Origin: Hyphomicrobiales bacterium
GTDB lineage: Bacteria > Pseudomonadota > Alphaproteobacteria > Rhizobiales > Rhizobiaceae
Length of the DNA: 64,000 nucleotides
Reading direction: 5' to 3'
Assembly: GCA_900472175.1 (NCBI GenBank)
Contig: UCHD01000004.1
Coordinates: forward strand, 774,726 to 838,725
Made by a program: the position numbers and the translations under genes. Positions 8,112 to 18,029 of this stretch are shown here, in pieces. The notes under the pieces were generated by a model, which saw nothing but the letters and a program-made list of their open reading frames with translations, searched no databases and was not told where the DNA came from. How positions within the stretch are numbered: the first letter of the stretch is position 1; each line of letters starts with the position of its first letter.

Positions 8112-9655
8112 TGGGTACCGGCATGGACATCAGACGCTCGATCCGGACCAATGGCCCCATCATGCTGTTCGCGTTGATGACGCTCGTCGGGTCAACCATC
8201 ATATGGTTTGGTAAGCTTTACGGCGTTGACACTGTCACCATCACGCTTATCCCACTCTGTATGATGGCGATCTACTTCGTAGTCTCGTTCTTTGCGGCGG
8301 GCCTAAGTCTTCACAACGAGCAGGCGGGCGATAACCTCTACTACATGGGCTTCCTGTTCACGCTGACCAGTCTCGGAGTATCCCTGTATCAGTTCACCGG
8401 GGAAGCGTCGATCGAAGACGTCGTCCGGAACTTCGGCGTTGCCATTTCATCGACCATCGCGGGGATTTCGCTCCGCATTCTCTTTAACCAGATGCGACGT
8501 GATCCGGTCGATATAGAAAAGGCGGTGCGGTACGACCTCGCTGAGATGACCCGACGTGTCCGAACTGAACTCGACACGTCCGCCATGGAGTTTTCGAGCT
8601 ATCGCCGTACCAGTCATCAGATGCTTGTCGAAGGATTTGAGGAGATTGCGCGCCAGGCGGAAAAGAGCGGCGAGGCCGTTCGCGCGTCAATCGAATCCAT
8701 GTCTCTGCAAGCGACGAAATCGATCCAAGAAGCGTCCGATAAACTCAGCTTGACGCTGGACAGCACGCACAAACAGATTAGCGAATACGCTGCTCGCAAT
8801 GCCGCCATGGTCGCTGAAATGAGCGAGCGTCTTCAAGGCTCGGTTTCTGCGATCGAGGAGAGAACTACCAAGCTGGGCGACGCAGTCGATGGCGTTATCC
8901 AGAAATTCAGAGATGCTCGATCGCCAGACGAGATTCTGAAGATCGAGGTCACGCCTGTCATCGAATCCTTGCAGGCCATCGTGACCGAACATGCCAAAGC
9001 GATCGACGGTAACGCCGCCGCAACGAAAGAGACCGTCAAGAGGATCCTTGCGGCCATCGCTCCGTTCAAGGCAACAAATACGACCCTCGGCGCCATCGCG
9101 ACAAAACTCGACGCCGCGACCTTGGCTTCTGAAAACTCGACCCAAACCATTGATGCTACGCTTCAGCGCTGGGAAGCCATCGCCGCTGCGACGGAAACGG
9201 GGAACATGGCTGCCTCCGGACTAATTGGCCATCTCCAGGAGAACCTTGCCGAAACAAAAGCGGCGACGGGCGCTCATTTGAAGAATGCCGAGAAGCTTTC
9301 CGAGGTGGTCTCATCACTCAAGACGAACACGACAAGCATGAAGTCGGTCGCAGACCGACTTGTCGATTTATCGTTGTCGACGACTGCACATGAGAGACGC
9401 CTGGAGAGCGCAACAGAGGTCATAGGACGTGCTGCCACGTCTGCGGAGAAGGCCAGCTCTGGCATCGAAGCGGCGGCGCGGCGCCTTTCCGAGGAACGTG
9501 CGCAGATCGTTCTTGCTCCGCTACCAAATCCGATCCCCGACGGCTCAGCGACCGTTCTACCAGCGATCGCGATTGCAGCGTCGGAGGGTGAAGGACCCAC
9601 GAACACCGGATCCGGCGACGACAAGCCGAGGAAAAGCGGCTGGTTCAATCGATGA
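8111..9655 (+). CDS. ZorA/MotA/ExbB-like membrane channel protein with long coiled-coil tail (gene 3)
   Basis: A 514-residue protein with four predicted helices near the N-terminus (about 14-34, 42-64, 76-94 and 105-124). The last, NFGVAISSTIAGISLRI, has the small-residue pattern of MotA/TolQ/ExbB proton channels. The remaining roughly 380 residues are almost wholly Ala/Glu/Lys/Thr-rich coiled coil, ending in a short basic tail. A MotA-like core with a long cytoplasmic tail, directly followed by a MotB/OmpA-like gene, is the layout of ZorA-ZorB of Zorya anti-phage systems. No ZorC, ZorD or ZorE is seen. The start at 8111 overlaps the preceding stop as TAATG; the stop overlaps the next start as ATGA. 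Confidence 0.75.
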   Translation: MGTGMDIRRSIRTNGPIMLFALMTLVGSTIIWFGKLYGVDTVTITLIPLCMMAIYFVVSFFAAGLSLHNEQAGDNLYYMGFLFTLTSLGVSLYQFTGEASIEDVVRNFGVAISSTIAGISLRILFNQMRRDPVDIEKAVRYDLAEMTRRVRTELDTSAMEFSSYRRTSHQMLVEGFEEIARQAEKSGEAVRASIESMSLQATKSIQEASDKLSLTLDSTHKQISEYAARNAAMVAEMSERLQGSVSAIEERTTKLGDAVDGVIQKFRDARSPDEILKIEVTPVIESLQAIVTEHAKAIDGNAAATKETVKRILAAIAPFKATNTTLGAIATKLDAATLASENSTQTIDATLQRWEAIAAATETGNMAASGLIGHLQENLAETKAATGAHLKNAEKLSEVVSSLKTNTTSMKSVADRLVDLSLSTTAHERRLESATEVIGRAATSAEKASSGIEAAARRLSEERAQIVLAPLPNPIPDGSATVLPAIAIAASEGEGPTNTGSGDDKPRKSGWFNR

Positions 9656-10698
9656 GCGCCGCCGACACTGCCACGAAAGTTGAGGCAAAGGGATATAACC
9701 GTGGCCTCATTCTCGGCTTCACCATGGCGGAGTCCATGCTTCTTCTGGTATTCTGCCTTCTTCTCGTGACCGGGGCGATTATCTCAAATGAGCGCCTTAA
9801 AGCAAGCAACGCGCTTAGAGAGGTAGCCGAGGTCAAGACCGCACTCGAGCAACGAAAGCGCGACAACCTGGAGCTTCAGGCCAAACTTGCGACGCAGCTC
9901 TCCTTGGTGGACAAGCGGAAGGCTGAGGAAGAGTGGCGGGAACTCGTGGTCGGTCGCGAGGTCGTCGAAGCATTAAGGAAGCAAGGCATTGACGCAGAGG
10001 ATCTCGACGAACTTGTGAAAAGCGTCGCACTGCTCCTTCAACGGTCTCTGGATGTCTCGGATCCCGTCGCTCTCCAGAAAAAAGTCGACGCCTTGCTGGC
10101 CGCCCAAGCCTCTCAGGACCGCGAACAGACACTCGAAGCAGCACTTGAATCTCTAACTAGACGCTTGTTAGAAAAAGAGGACGAGCTTTCGAAAGTTCAG
10201 CAGGCGTCGAAGCCGCACGAATGGCCTCCGATCATCAGTCTCAGCGAAGCGAGCGGGTACTTCTTCACATCGGGTAGCGCAGAACTGACCGAGAAGTTTA
10301 CCGCCGATCTCAGTGGTTCAATTTCCACTCAGATAGCAGAAAACTTGAAACGCTACGGCGTGGATATCGTGGAAGTCATTGGCCACACTGACGAGCAGCC
10401 GCTCTCCCGGTCCGGCTCAAACATGGACAAGCTTGCCATAGGCGTTGTGTCAGCGAACACCCCCATCGTAGATCTCGTGCCCGCGGACAATGCCGGACTG
10501 GGTCTGGCGCGTGCAATTTCAGTTGCCAGCGTGCTCCGTAACAATGAGGCCTTGGCAGGCATGACGATCCTTCCTTTATCTGCGGCCCAACTGATCATGC
10601 CCGGCGACAAACTCACAACCGGCCAATCTGGAAATGTCGAATCTCGGCGGCGGATCGAAATTAGGATTCGACGGAGGGATAACTCAGCGGTCCAATAG
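9652..10698 (+). CDS. ZorB/MotB-like protein with OmpA-type peptidoglycan-binding domain (gene 4)
   Basis: A 348-residue protein with one membrane helix (about 18-42), a long coiled coil (45-190) and a C-terminal OmpA/MotB domain (about 200-340). The OmpA signature is visible: VIEVIGHTDE around 239-248, then an N-x-x-L-x-x-x-R-A-x-x-V pattern at 280-291 (NAGLGLARAISV), and RRRIEIRI at 332-339. The helix carries Glu27 (MAESMLLLVF) where MotB and ZorB usually have the proton-carrying Asp. The start overlaps the ZorA-like gene by 4 bp (ATGA). It probably anchors the complex to the cell wall as a stator (inference by family). This is the last gene of the operon. Confidence 0.82.
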   Translation: MSAADTATKVEAKGYNRGLILGFTMAESMLLLVFCLLLVTGAIISNERLKASNALREVAEVKTALEQRKRDNLELQAKLATQLSLVDKRKAEEEWRELVVGREVVEALRKQGIDAEDLDELVKSVALLLQRSLDVSDPVALQKKVDALLAAQASQDREQTLEAALESLTRRLLEKEDELSKVQQASKPHEWPPIISLSEASGYFFTSGSAELTEKFTADLSGSISTQIAENLKRYGVDIVEVIGHTDEQPLSRSGSNMDKLAIGVVSANTPIVDLVPADNAGLGLARAISVASVLRNNEALAGMTILPLSAAQLIMPGDKLTTGQSGNVESRRRIEIRIRRRDNSAVQ

Positions 10699-11017
10699 GA
10701 CACCTCAGAAGTCAGTGAATCGCTGCCCCTACCATGCCACCGCCGTGCTCTTCTAAAGAAACGCCACCTTTGACTTTGCTGCAGAATGTCATGACCTGCG
10801 CCTCAATGTTGACGATTCTCACTGCCGCTTTACGACTTTGATGCTTCGATCATGATCGCGGTCTTTCTGTTCATCAGCGAATCTCGCATAGACGCCACAC
10901 GTCTAATCGCTGGGCCACGATCGCAGACATCGTTGGAACCTGGCTTTCACACGCGAGCTACAAAGGTCTGCGGCACGATCACGACGACATCGAAATATTT
11001 TCCGTCAACGATCAGGG
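10699..11017. other. intergenic stretch with no gene recognised
   Basis: This is the convergent space between the ZorB-like gene and the small gene at 11018-11233. No convincing coding frame, RNA gene or clear T-tailed hairpin was seen. Confidence 0.5.
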
Positions 11018-11233
11018 CTAATCCGCCGATGGCCAATCGTTTGCCGGTTCCTCGATAGCGGGCGTCTCGTCGTCTGCTGGATTGGGATCACGCTCGTACA
11101 CCGCACGAAGGATTGTGACCTCCTCGACGATCGCGTCGAGCACCTCTTCCGGTTTGGCGCCTTCCTCGACAAACCGAGAGACGAAATCCTCCACTTTCAG
11201 TCGAAAGCCATCTTTCCATTCAACGTCGCTCAT
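11018..11233 (-). CDS. small acidic hypothetical protein downstream of xthA
   Basis: A 71-residue acidic protein (MSDVEWKDGFRLKVEDFV..., Glu/Asp-rich, ending EEPANDWPSAD). Its start overlaps the stop of xthA by 4 bp (ATGA), which supports it as a real, translationally coupled gene. The predicted structure is mostly helical. I do not recognise a family. It is the last gene of the imuA-imuB-dnaE2-xthA direction of transcription and may belong to the same DNA-repair unit (inference). Confidence 0.6.
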   Translation of the reverse strand: MSDVEWKDGFRLKVEDFVSRFVEEGAKPEEVLDAIVEEVTILRAVYERDPNPADDETPAIEEPANDWPSAD

Positions 11234-12036
11234 TTCTTTTTCCGCGGTTTCTTCGTTTTGTCGGTCAGTTCAATCCAAACCGGAGCGTGGTCGCTGGTAT
11301 GCTCCCAGCCGCGGACGTACTTGTCGACCTGCGCCGTGGCAAGCCGCGACGCCGCCTCCGGGCTGAGAAGGAAATGATCGATTCTCAAACCAGCGTCACG
11401 GGCAAAGGCATTCCGAAAATACTTCCAGAACGTGTAGATACGCTCATTGGGATGGAGCTTGCGGAGCGCATCCGTCCAGCCCTGGTTCACGAGATTGGCA
11501 TAGGCCTCACGCACTTCAATGCGGAACAGGGCATCATCGAGCCAGCGTTCCGGCTTGTAGACGTCAAGTTTGGTGGGCATGACGTTGTAATCCCCGACTA
11601 GAATGACCGGTACTTCCAGCTCAAGCAACTCGGCGGCATAGTCATGAAGTCGTTGAAACCAGCGAAGCTTGTAGTCGAACTTTGGCCCAGGATACGGGTT
11701 ACCGTTCGGGAGATAGAGGCCACCGATCACCATGCCATCGACAACCGCTTCGATATAGCGGCTCTGGGTATCGTCCGGGTCGCCGGGAAGACCCCTTCTC
11801 GTGAGGCGCGGTTCCTGCCCTTTGGTCAGGATCGCCACCCCGTTCCATGATTTCTGCCCTGTCCAGACCGCGCCGTATCCTGCGGCTTCGATCGCCCTGA
11901 TCGGGAACTTCTCTTGGGGTGCCTTCAATTCTTGTAGGCAGACGACGTCGGGCGACGCCTCTTCCAACCACCTGAGGAGCACATCGAGGCGGCCGTTGAT
12001 GCCGTTGACGTTGTAGGTCGCGACTTTCAATTGCAA
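11230..12036 (-). CDS. xthA: exodeoxyribonuclease III (AP endonuclease)
   Basis: A 268-residue member of the Mg2+-dependent endonuclease/exonuclease/phosphatase family. Visible motifs are YNVNGI (start), CLQELK with the metal-binding Glu, GLYLPNG with the catalytic Tyr, VGDYNVMP, RIDHFLLS and the terminal TSDHAPVW with the catalytic Asp-His pair. The enzyme cuts at abasic sites and degrades DNA from 3' ends in base excision repair. It lies 66 bp downstream of dnaE2 on the same strand, so it may be read through from the SOS cassette. Most bacteria also have a core copy, so this could be an accessory paralogue. Confidence 0.93.
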   Translation of the reverse strand: MQLKVATYNVNGINGRLDVLLRWLEEASPDVVCLQELKAPQEKFPIRAIEAAGYGAVWTGQKSWNGVAILTKGQEPRLTRRGLPGDPDDTQSRYIEAVVDGMVIGGLYLPNGNPYPGPKFDYKLRWFQRLHDYAAELLELEVPVILVGDYNVMPTKLDVYKPERWLDDALFRIEVREAYANLVNQGWTDALRKLHPNERIYTFWKYFRNAFARDAGLRIDHFLLSPEAASRLATAQVDKYVRGWEHTSDHAPVWIELTDKTKKPRKKK

Positions 12037-12102
12037 TCCTCGAGCTGGCCCGACTAGCTATGTCGGGAGGGTACCGCCGCCATTAACTAGCGCCGACTTT
12101 AC

Positions 12103-15100
12103 TCATTGGAAGTTGCGCGCCTTCACCTTGAGCGTGTCGATATGCAGATCTCGCACGAAAATGTCTCGTGGCTGAACGGCCGGCCTCGGTCGATCACGCG
12201 AGTCCCCGCCCCCAGCCGATCCATGGGCGAATTCATCTCCCCTGCCCGAGGTCAGCTTGAACGCCGCATCCATGTCCGCCAGATTGGACAGATCGCCCGA
12301 GAGGTCGAATAGTTGCTGGGCTACAAGATGCACGACATCCCCTTCGCGTTGAATGCGGCCGTTGATCGCCATCATGCTGGCCCCCAGGACGACACGGCGG
12401 CGCTTTTCAAACAATGACGGCCAGACCACGACGTTAGCCGGACCCGTTTCGTCTTCAATCGTGATGAACATCACCCCCTTTGCGCTGCCGGGCTTCTGGC
12501 GGACGAGCACCAACCCCGCCGTATAGACCCACCGCCCGTCACGAGCGGACATCGCCTCGTCGCAGGTGACCATGCTCCGTCGTCTGAGGTCTTCTCGTAG
12601 GAAGGCGATCGGGTGATCGCGTAGCGTCAGCCCGATATGGCCATAGTCTTCGACGACGTTATGGCCTTCGGTCATTTGGCGTAGAAGCACGTCTGGTTCC
12701 TGCTGTTCGGCAATCGTTTTCTCTTCTCGCTCTGCGGCTGCAGCGAATAACGGCAAAGGTTCGTCGCGTAGCGCTTTGATCGCCCAAAGCGCGTCGCGAC
12801 GCTCCTGACCCAGCGACGGCAGGAAGGCGTCAGCTTCAGCAAGTTGGACAAGCGAAGCGGCGGGAACTCCGGATCGACGCCACACGTCGTCGACTGAATC
12901 GAATTCGCCATTCATGCGGGCGGCGACGATCCGCGCGACGTCCGCGGTGGCAAGGCCTCTTACGAGACGCATGCCCAGGCGTACAGCGTGGCGACCCGTA
13001 TTGCCAATCTCCTCAAGGGTGCAGTCCCATCGCGAACGATTGACGCAAACGGGTCGAATTACCACGCCGTGTTTGGCGGCGTCGCCGACGATCTGTGCCG
13101 GTGCGTAGAACCCCATCGGCTGGCTGTTAAGGAGTGCCGCGCAGAACACGTCCGGATGATGACATTTCACGAAGTTCGAAGCATAAGCAATCAAAGCGAA
13201 CGAGGCCGCATGGCTTTCGGGAAACCCGTATGACCCGAACCCTTCGAGCTGGCTAAACGTCTTCTCGGCGAACTCCGCTGTGTACCCATTTCGGACCATG
13301 CCGGACACCAGCTTGTCCTTGAACCTTGAGACGCCGCCTGTGAACTTGAACGTCGCCATGCTCTTTCGTAGCTGATCGGCCTCGCCTCCTGTGAAACCAG
13401 CGCAAACCATCGCCACTCGCATTGCCGATTCTTGAAACAGGGGAACGCCGAGTGTCTTTCCAAGCACAGCTTCCAGCTCCGGCGTCGGATACTCCACCGC
13501 CTCTTTGCCCTCGCGTCGCCGAAGATACGGATGAACCATGTCGCCCTGGATCGGTCCAGGGCGGACAATCGCGACCTGCACGACGAGATCGTAGAATGTG
13601 CGCGGCTTCAGGCGGGGTAGCATGGCCATCTGCGCCCGACTTTCGATCTGAAAAGTTCCGAGCGTGTCAGCTTTGCGGATCATCGCATAGGTCGCGGCAT
13701 CCTCCTGGCGAATGGTAGCAAGGTTCATGCTGTCGTCGTTCTTATGCTCGCGGATGAGGTTGAAAGCCTTGGCCATGCAGGTCAGCATGCCGAGCGCGAG
13801 CACGTCGACCTTCATCATTTTGAGGGCTTCGACGTCATCTTTGTCCCACTCGATGATCTGTCGATCGGCCATGGCCGCCGGCTCGATCGGCACGAGATCG
13901 TCCAGGCGGTCGTGGGTCAGCACGAAACCGCCGGGGTGCTGACCGAGGTGGCGAGGTGCCCCCATGAGCTGCTGCGCCAGCTTGAGCGTCAGGACAAGCC
14001 GGCGATCGTCGGGATTGAGGTTCAGCTCCCGGACGTTGCGGTCGCTGACTTCTTCGGACCACGACCACATGCCGGACGAAAGCGCCTTGATCAAGTCTTC
14101 AGGCAGGCCGAGCGCCTTGCCTACGTCGCGGATGGCGCCCTTTGCGCGATACCGAGTCACGGTCGCACAGAGAGCGGCCTTTTCCTTGCCGTAGGTCTTG
14201 TAAATCCATTGAATGACCTCTTCCCGCCGCTCATGCTCGAAATCGACGTCGATGTCTGGCGGCTCATCGCGCTCTTGGCTGACGAACCGTTCGAACAAGA
14301 GATCGTTGGTCGAGGGATCAATAGACGTGACGCCGAGCATGTAGCAGACGGCACTGTTTGCAGCCGACCCGCGCCCCTGACAAAGGATTCCCTGTGATCG
14401 AGCGAACCGGACGATGCTGAACACCGTCAGAAAATACGGCGCATACTTCATTGTTCGAATGAGATCGAGTTCGTGTCGCACCGTCTTCAGAACGTCAGTC
14501 GGCAGACCTTCCGGATAGCGGTCGGGCACGCATTCCCAAACATACTGTTCGAGTGACTCCTGCGGTGTCTTTCCAGGGATGATGGCTTCCTCAGGATACT
14601 GGTACGTCAGCTCTTCTAGCGAGAATTTGCAGCGCTCTACGATTTCCAGCGTTCGTCGCAGCGCCTCCGGATAGCGAGGGAAAAGCCGCTCCATTTCCTC
14701 GGGAGGCTTGAGATACCGGTCCGCATGGCGTTCGCGTTCGAATCCCACCTCGTAGATCGTCGTGCAGTTCCGAATACAGGTGACAACGTCCTGTAGCTGC
14801 CTGCGGCCGGGTTCATGAAACAACACATCGTTGGTGACGACCGTCCTCACTCTCAAGCGCGTCGCCATGTTCGAAAGCTCATGAAGCCGAAGCTGGTCAT
14901 TTGGGCGGCGTCGCAGCGACAAGGCGACATAGGCACGGTCGTTGAAGACCTCGGCCAATTTGCGCATCTGGACGCCGCATGTCTCATCGGGGAGGTCTGG
15001 TACCAGCACGGCAAGCATGCCCTCGGAAAAAAGAATGACGTCGTCGAGATGGAGAATGCAGTTATTCTTCCCTCCCCGGCTCTTCCCCAAGGTGATCAAT

Positions 15101-15369
15101 CTGGTGAGGCGGGAATAGGCAGCGCGGTCAGTCGGGTAGACAAGGATCGACATCCCGTCCTGCAGATCCAGGCGACAGCCCACGACAAGGCGGATGCCAG
15201 TCGCACGAGACGCCTTCAATGCCCGGACGATACCCGCAAGGCTGTTGCGATCGACCACACCCAAGGCCTCGATACCAAGTTGCTTGGCAGTCGCGAACAG
15301 TTCGTCGGCACTGCTGGCTCCCCTCAGGAAGCTGAAATGCGTCGTCACCTGAAGCTCGGCGTATCTCAT
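12103..15369 (-). CDS. dnaE2: error-prone DNA polymerase DnaE2 (ImuC)
   Basis: A 1088-residue C-family polymerase with an N-terminal PHP domain ([18 protein letters not shown]), a polymerase core with [15 protein letters not shown] (catalytic acidic residues) and [12 protein letters not shown], and a C-terminal OB-fold region. The length matches DnaE2 rather than the longer replicative DnaE1. It performs translesion synthesis with ImuA and ImuB in damage-induced mutagenesis. The ATG at 15369 overlaps the imuB stop by 4 bp (ATGA), which decides the start over an in-frame ATG 24 bp upstream. It is transcribed from the LexA-controlled imuA promoter. Confidence 0.95.
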   Translation of the reverse strand: MRYAELQVTTHFSFLRGASSADELFATAKQLGIEALGVVDRNSLAGIVRALKASRATGIRLVVGCRLDLQDGMSILVYPTDRAAYSRLTRLITLGKSRGGKNNCILHLDDVILFSEGMLAVLVPDLPDETCGVQMRKLAEVFNDRAYVALSLRRRPNDQLRLHELSNMATRLRVRTVVTNDVLFHEPGRRQLQDVVTCIRNCTTIYEVGFERERHADRYLKPPEEMERLFPRYPEALRRTLEIVERCKFSLEELTYQYPEEAIIPGKTPQESLEQYVWECVPDRYPEGLPTDVLKTVRHELDLIRTMKYAPYFLTVFSIVRFARSQGILCQGRGSAANSAVCYMLGVTSIDPSTNDLLFERFVSQERDEPPDIDVDFEHERREEVIQWIYKTYGKEKAALCATVTRYRAKGAIRDVGKALGLPEDLIKALSSGMWSWSEEVSDRNVRELNLNPDDRRLVLTLKLAQQLMGAPRHLGQHPGGFVLTHDRLDDLVPIEPAAMADRQIIEWDKDDVEALKMMKVDVLALGMLTCMAKAFNLIREHKNDDSMNLATIRQEDAATYAMIRKADTLGTFQIESRAQMAMLPRLKPRTFYDLVVQVAIVRPGPIQGDMVHPYLRRREGKEAVEYPTPELEAVLGKTLGVPLFQESAMRVAMVCAGFTGGEADQLRKSMATFKFTGGVSRFKDKLVSGMVRNGYTAEFAEKTFSQLEGFGSYGFPESHAASFALIAYASNFVKCHHPDVFCAALLNSQPMGFYAPAQIVGDAAKHGVVIRPVCVNRSRWDCTLEEIGNTGRHAVRLGMRLVRGLATADVARIVAARMNGEFDSVDDVWRRSGVPAASLVQLAEADAFLPSLGQERRDALWAIKALRDEPLPLFAAAAEREEKTIAEQQEPDVLLRQMTEGHNVVEDYGHIGLTLRDHPIAFLREDLRRRSMVTCDEAMSARDGRWVYTAGLVLVRQKPGSAKGVMFITIEDETGPANVVVWPSLFEKRRRVVLGASMMAINGRIQREGDVVHLVAQQLFDLSGDLSNLADMDAAFKLTSGRGDEFAHGSAGGGDSRDRPRPAVQPRDIFVRDLHIDTLKVKARNFQ

Positions 15370-16877
15370 GCGAAGATCCCGTGAACAAACCATTTGTGAG
15401 ATCCGGTAGCGGCGTCGACGCCGTCGCCGGCGCGGTAGACCCAGAGCCGTTCTCCCGTCTCGTCCTCAATGATGAAATAATCGCGGACGGCTTCAAGTTC
15501 GGAGTTGCGGACCCACCATTCGCCGAAGACACGTTCCGGGCCATCAGCCCGCTTTACCTTGCGGCGTTTTCCCCTCCAGTTCACCGACACGGGCGGGTGG
15601 TCGGGCATAAGGGCGATGACCTCAACGAGTTCCGGATAGGGCAGCAGTCGCACCGGCCGAGGCCAGTGGTGCGACCAAGTGGCCACAACGCTATCGGAGG
15701 CTGCCGAAATTCGCCGAACAGAACGTTCTGGAACATCCGAAGGCACCGGTGCGAAACGATAAACGCGCGAACCTCGGTTGCCGAGGACGTCGATCAACGG
15801 CGTGATGTCTTTAGCGTCTTCTTCTATGAGCGACGACGCCTTCTGCACCTCCTCCAACCGTTCCGACATCACGGCCACAAGCGTCAGCTTCTCGATGCCG
15901 AAACCCGGTTCGATCTTTTCGGTCCGATCGCGAAACAATTTGGTCAGCCAGGTGACGTCACGAGCAGGCTTGGCGGTTCCCGCGCGGATGGCCTGTCGAG
16001 TGTTGTCGACCTTGTCGACGATGAGGTCCGCGCGCCGGACACCCAAGCCGCGTCTCTGCAGCTCTTCACACAGTTGCACCACGAGCCGTCCGACGTATTT
16101 GTCGATGGTCTCTGCAGCCCCGATCGGTTCCTGGAACGAGCGGCTAACTTCTATGAGATCGGGGTTGCGTACTGGATCGATCGGCTCCGATAAGCGGCCG
16201 AACGTCTGGTCGAGACGGCGGCCGACGGCGGGGCCGAAACGCAAGGTGATCGGCGCTCGGTGCGTGTTTGCCAGTTCACCAATCGTCCGGAAACCAAGTG
16301 TTCGGAGATCGCCGACGGTCTTTGCCGGAAGCCGAAGCAGGGATACCGGGAGCCGCTCGACGGCGCGAGCAGTGCCACCCCGAGGTATGATAACGGTGTC
16401 GCGATTGATCGCCCGCGCACAGGCATGAGCCGCTCCCCAGGTATCGGCAATAGCAATTCTAACGTTCAGCCCCTTGCCTCGAAACCGATTTGCGATGCCC
16501 GTAAGCATCGGCGCTTCACCACCCTGGAGATGGTCCGCCCCCTCGGTGTCCATAATGATCCCGTCGGGCGCATCGACTGCAACAATCGGCGAATAATGGC
16601 CGAGCGCCCAGAGCGTTATGCGTTGAAGTGCCGCCGCGTCCGCCATTTCGTCCGCGTCGATCATAAGAAGGCCCTGGAACAGTGCCTGGGCCTTGGCGGC
16701 GGGCATACCTTTGCGAACGCCAGCATTCCTTGCCGAGGCGTCGGCAGCAGATACCCACCGTTTCGAGCCAACTTTCGCTATTACCGCGATCGCCTGTTCA
16801 ACGGGAATTGACGGATCGGCGCGACGGATCCGATCCGTGGGCAGATCCGGTAGAAATATTGATACGACCCTTGTCAT
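15366..16877 (-). CDS. imuB: ImuB, inactive Y-family polymerase of the SOS mutasome
   Basis: A 503-residue protein beginning [16 protein letters not shown]. It has the palm/finger/little-finger layout of Y-family polymerases but lacks the usual first catalytic motif: SIFLPDLP stands where active enzymes have an acidic F-x-D-M-D type motif. This is the hallmark of ImuB, which acts as the hub linking DnaE2, ImuA and the beta clamp. Helix-hairpin-helix-like segments ([17 protein letters not shown]) precede the little finger. The start at 16877 lies inside the 3' end of imuA (80-bp overlap); an alternative in-frame start at 16916 is possible. Confidence 0.92.
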   Translation of the reverse strand: MTRVVSIFLPDLPTDRIRRADPSIPVEQAIAVIAKVGSKRWVSAADASARNAGVRKGMPAAKAQALFQGLLMIDADEMADAAALQRITLWALGHYSPIVAVDAPDGIIMDTEGADHLQGGEAPMLTGIANRFRGKGLNVRIAIADTWGAAHACARAINRDTVIIPRGGTARAVERLPVSLLRLPAKTVGDLRTLGFRTIGELANTHRAPITLRFGPAVGRRLDQTFGRLSEPIDPVRNPDLIEVSRSFQEPIGAAETIDKYVGRLVVQLCEELQRRGLGVRRADLIVDKVDNTRQAIRAGTAKPARDVTWLTKLFRDRTEKIEPGFGIEKLTLVAVMSERLEEVQKASSLIEEDAKDITPLIDVLGNRGSRVYRFAPVPSDVPERSVRRISAASDSVVATWSHHWPRPVRLLPYPELVEVIALMPDHPPVSVNWRGKRRKVKRADGPERVFGEWWVRNSELEAVRDYFIIEDETGERLWVYRAGDGVDAATGSHKWFVHGIFA

Positions 16878-17553
16878 CACACGCTCCGACGAGAAATTCT
16901 GCACACTCACCCGCACGAACCCGCATCAATTCAAGCAACCATCGCCCTCGCCCTACCCCTGGGACCGGGAGTTCCTCTGACGGAAGGACACTTACCCTCC
17001 ATCTCGTTGTCGAAGCCGTCGGCTGCCCGAAATCATTGGCCTCCGTCTGCCGCCGCCACCGCCTGACGACGAGGCCGATCGTCCCAGTCTTCTCGGCAGC
17101 AAGCTGCAAGCGGCGTGAGGCGGTCATTGGCAGCCTGACAAGTTCGCCGACGACAGCTCCGAGGCCTCCGTATGATAAAGCCTCAAGCATATTGGCCATT
17201 ACGTCTTCTTCCCTGTCGGATTCGACAAACACGACGCGATCAGCATGAAGACCCGCCTGCGCCAGGCCTGGGAAAAACAGGTCTGGCCGCGTCAGACACC
17301 AGACAATCTTTCCACGGGTTCTGGCCGCTATCCCGGCAACAAACAGAGCCGCCGCTGCCCCATCGACCGTGCCCGCGCCGCCTCCCGCGATTTCATGCAA
17401 GGCACCGTAGGAGAGGCCGCCCGATGGCAGAACGCCATCGATTTCTGGAATCCCGAATGGCAACACTGTCCGGGCTCGTACGAGGCCGCCTTCGAGATGC
17501 TGGACGCGCTCGCGCAGTTCGGAAATCAGGGCATTTTTGGCGGCCGTCTGCAT
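16798..17553 (-). CDS. imuA: ImuA, RecA/SulA-like SOS mutagenesis protein
   Basis: A 251-residue RecA-like protein of the imuA-imuB-dnaE2 cassette. It has HEIAGGGAGTVDGAAAALF in the position of a P-loop-like region, GKIVWCLTR, and a C-terminal [18 protein letters not shown] typical of ImuA. The start at 17553 (MQTAAKNALISELRERV) was chosen because a longer frame from 17655 would run through the LexA box and promoter at 17605-17639. ImuA regulates assembly of the mutasome. The protein ends 80 bp inside imuB, so the two are translationally coupled. Confidence 0.9.
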   Translation of the reverse strand: MQTAAKNALISELRERVQHLEGGLVRARTVLPFGIPEIDGVLPSGGLSYGALHEIAGGGAGTVDGAAAALFVAGIAARTRGKIVWCLTRPDLFFPGLAQAGLHADRVVFVESDREEDVMANMLEALSYGGLGAVVGELVRLPMTASRRLQLAAEKTGTIGLVVRRWRRQTEANDFGQPTASTTRWRVSVLPSEELPVPGVGRGRWLLELMRVRAGECAEFLVGACDDKGRINISTGSAHGSDPSRRSVNSR

Positions 17554-17604
17554 AGGCTTAACAGTTCCATGTGAGCGATTTCCATAACGATGAAAAGCGA
17601 ATAT

Positions 17605-17639
17605 GTTCTCTATTTGTTCCTTAGCTCGGAGGGAGTCAA
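17605..17639 (-). promoter_or_regulatory. LexA (SOS) box and promoter of imuA
   Basis: GTTCTCTATTTGTTC at 17605-17619 is an exact GTTC-N7-GTTC, the LexA operator of alphaproteobacteria. On the minus strand a TTGACT -35 box (17634-17639) stands 17 bp from a CAAATA -10 that overlaps the operator, so LexA would block polymerase directly. The site is 52-66 bp before the imuA start. Confidence 0.85.
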
Positions 17640-17765
17640 CGGGCGCATCTGGCAAGAAAGCGACGCAACAAGAGCCGAGGCGAACTTGATGACGGATTCA
17701 ACGAACGGAATCACAACGGTAGCTAAACGGCATAGCTGTAAAAAAATATTGGAGCGTGGAGTGCA

Positions 17766-18029
17766 ATGAGTGGACTGCTGACTTTGAGAGACTTCCGAGC
17801 ACAGGTGATCACGGTTGAATGCCGAGCATGTGACATGAGCACCGAACTCGACCGCTCAGTACTCGTCAAACGATACGGCGCAAGCACGAGGTTCGTGGAA
17901 TTGCGCCGTCGCCTTGCGATCGGTTGCGAAAAAGTGATCTGCGCGGACGGCGCAGATAGGTGCGAGACAAGATTTCCCTGTCTGCTCCGGGCCGACCTGT
18001 ATTTCGAAGGGAGCAAGTCCGATGCGTGA
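17766..18029 (+). CDS. small Cys-containing protein, divergent from imuA
   Basis: An 87-residue protein with several cysteines: VECRACDM (CxxC), CEKVICADGADRC and CLL. The spacing suggests a small zinc-ribbon-like fold, but the family is not recognised. A GGAG ribosome binding site lies a few bases before the ATG. The next gene starts 8 bp inside its 3' end, and the SRAP gene start follows, so the three form a short operon facing away from imuA. The link to DNA damage is only by context. Confidence 0.6.
   Translation: MSGLLTLRDFRAQVITVECRACDMSTELDRSVLVKRYGASTRFVELRRRLAIGCEKVICADGADRCETRFPCLLRADLYFEGSKSDA

Noticed and set aside
17554-17655. Longer imuA start at 17655
   Set aside because: It would place the perfect LexA box and the promoter inside the coding sequence.
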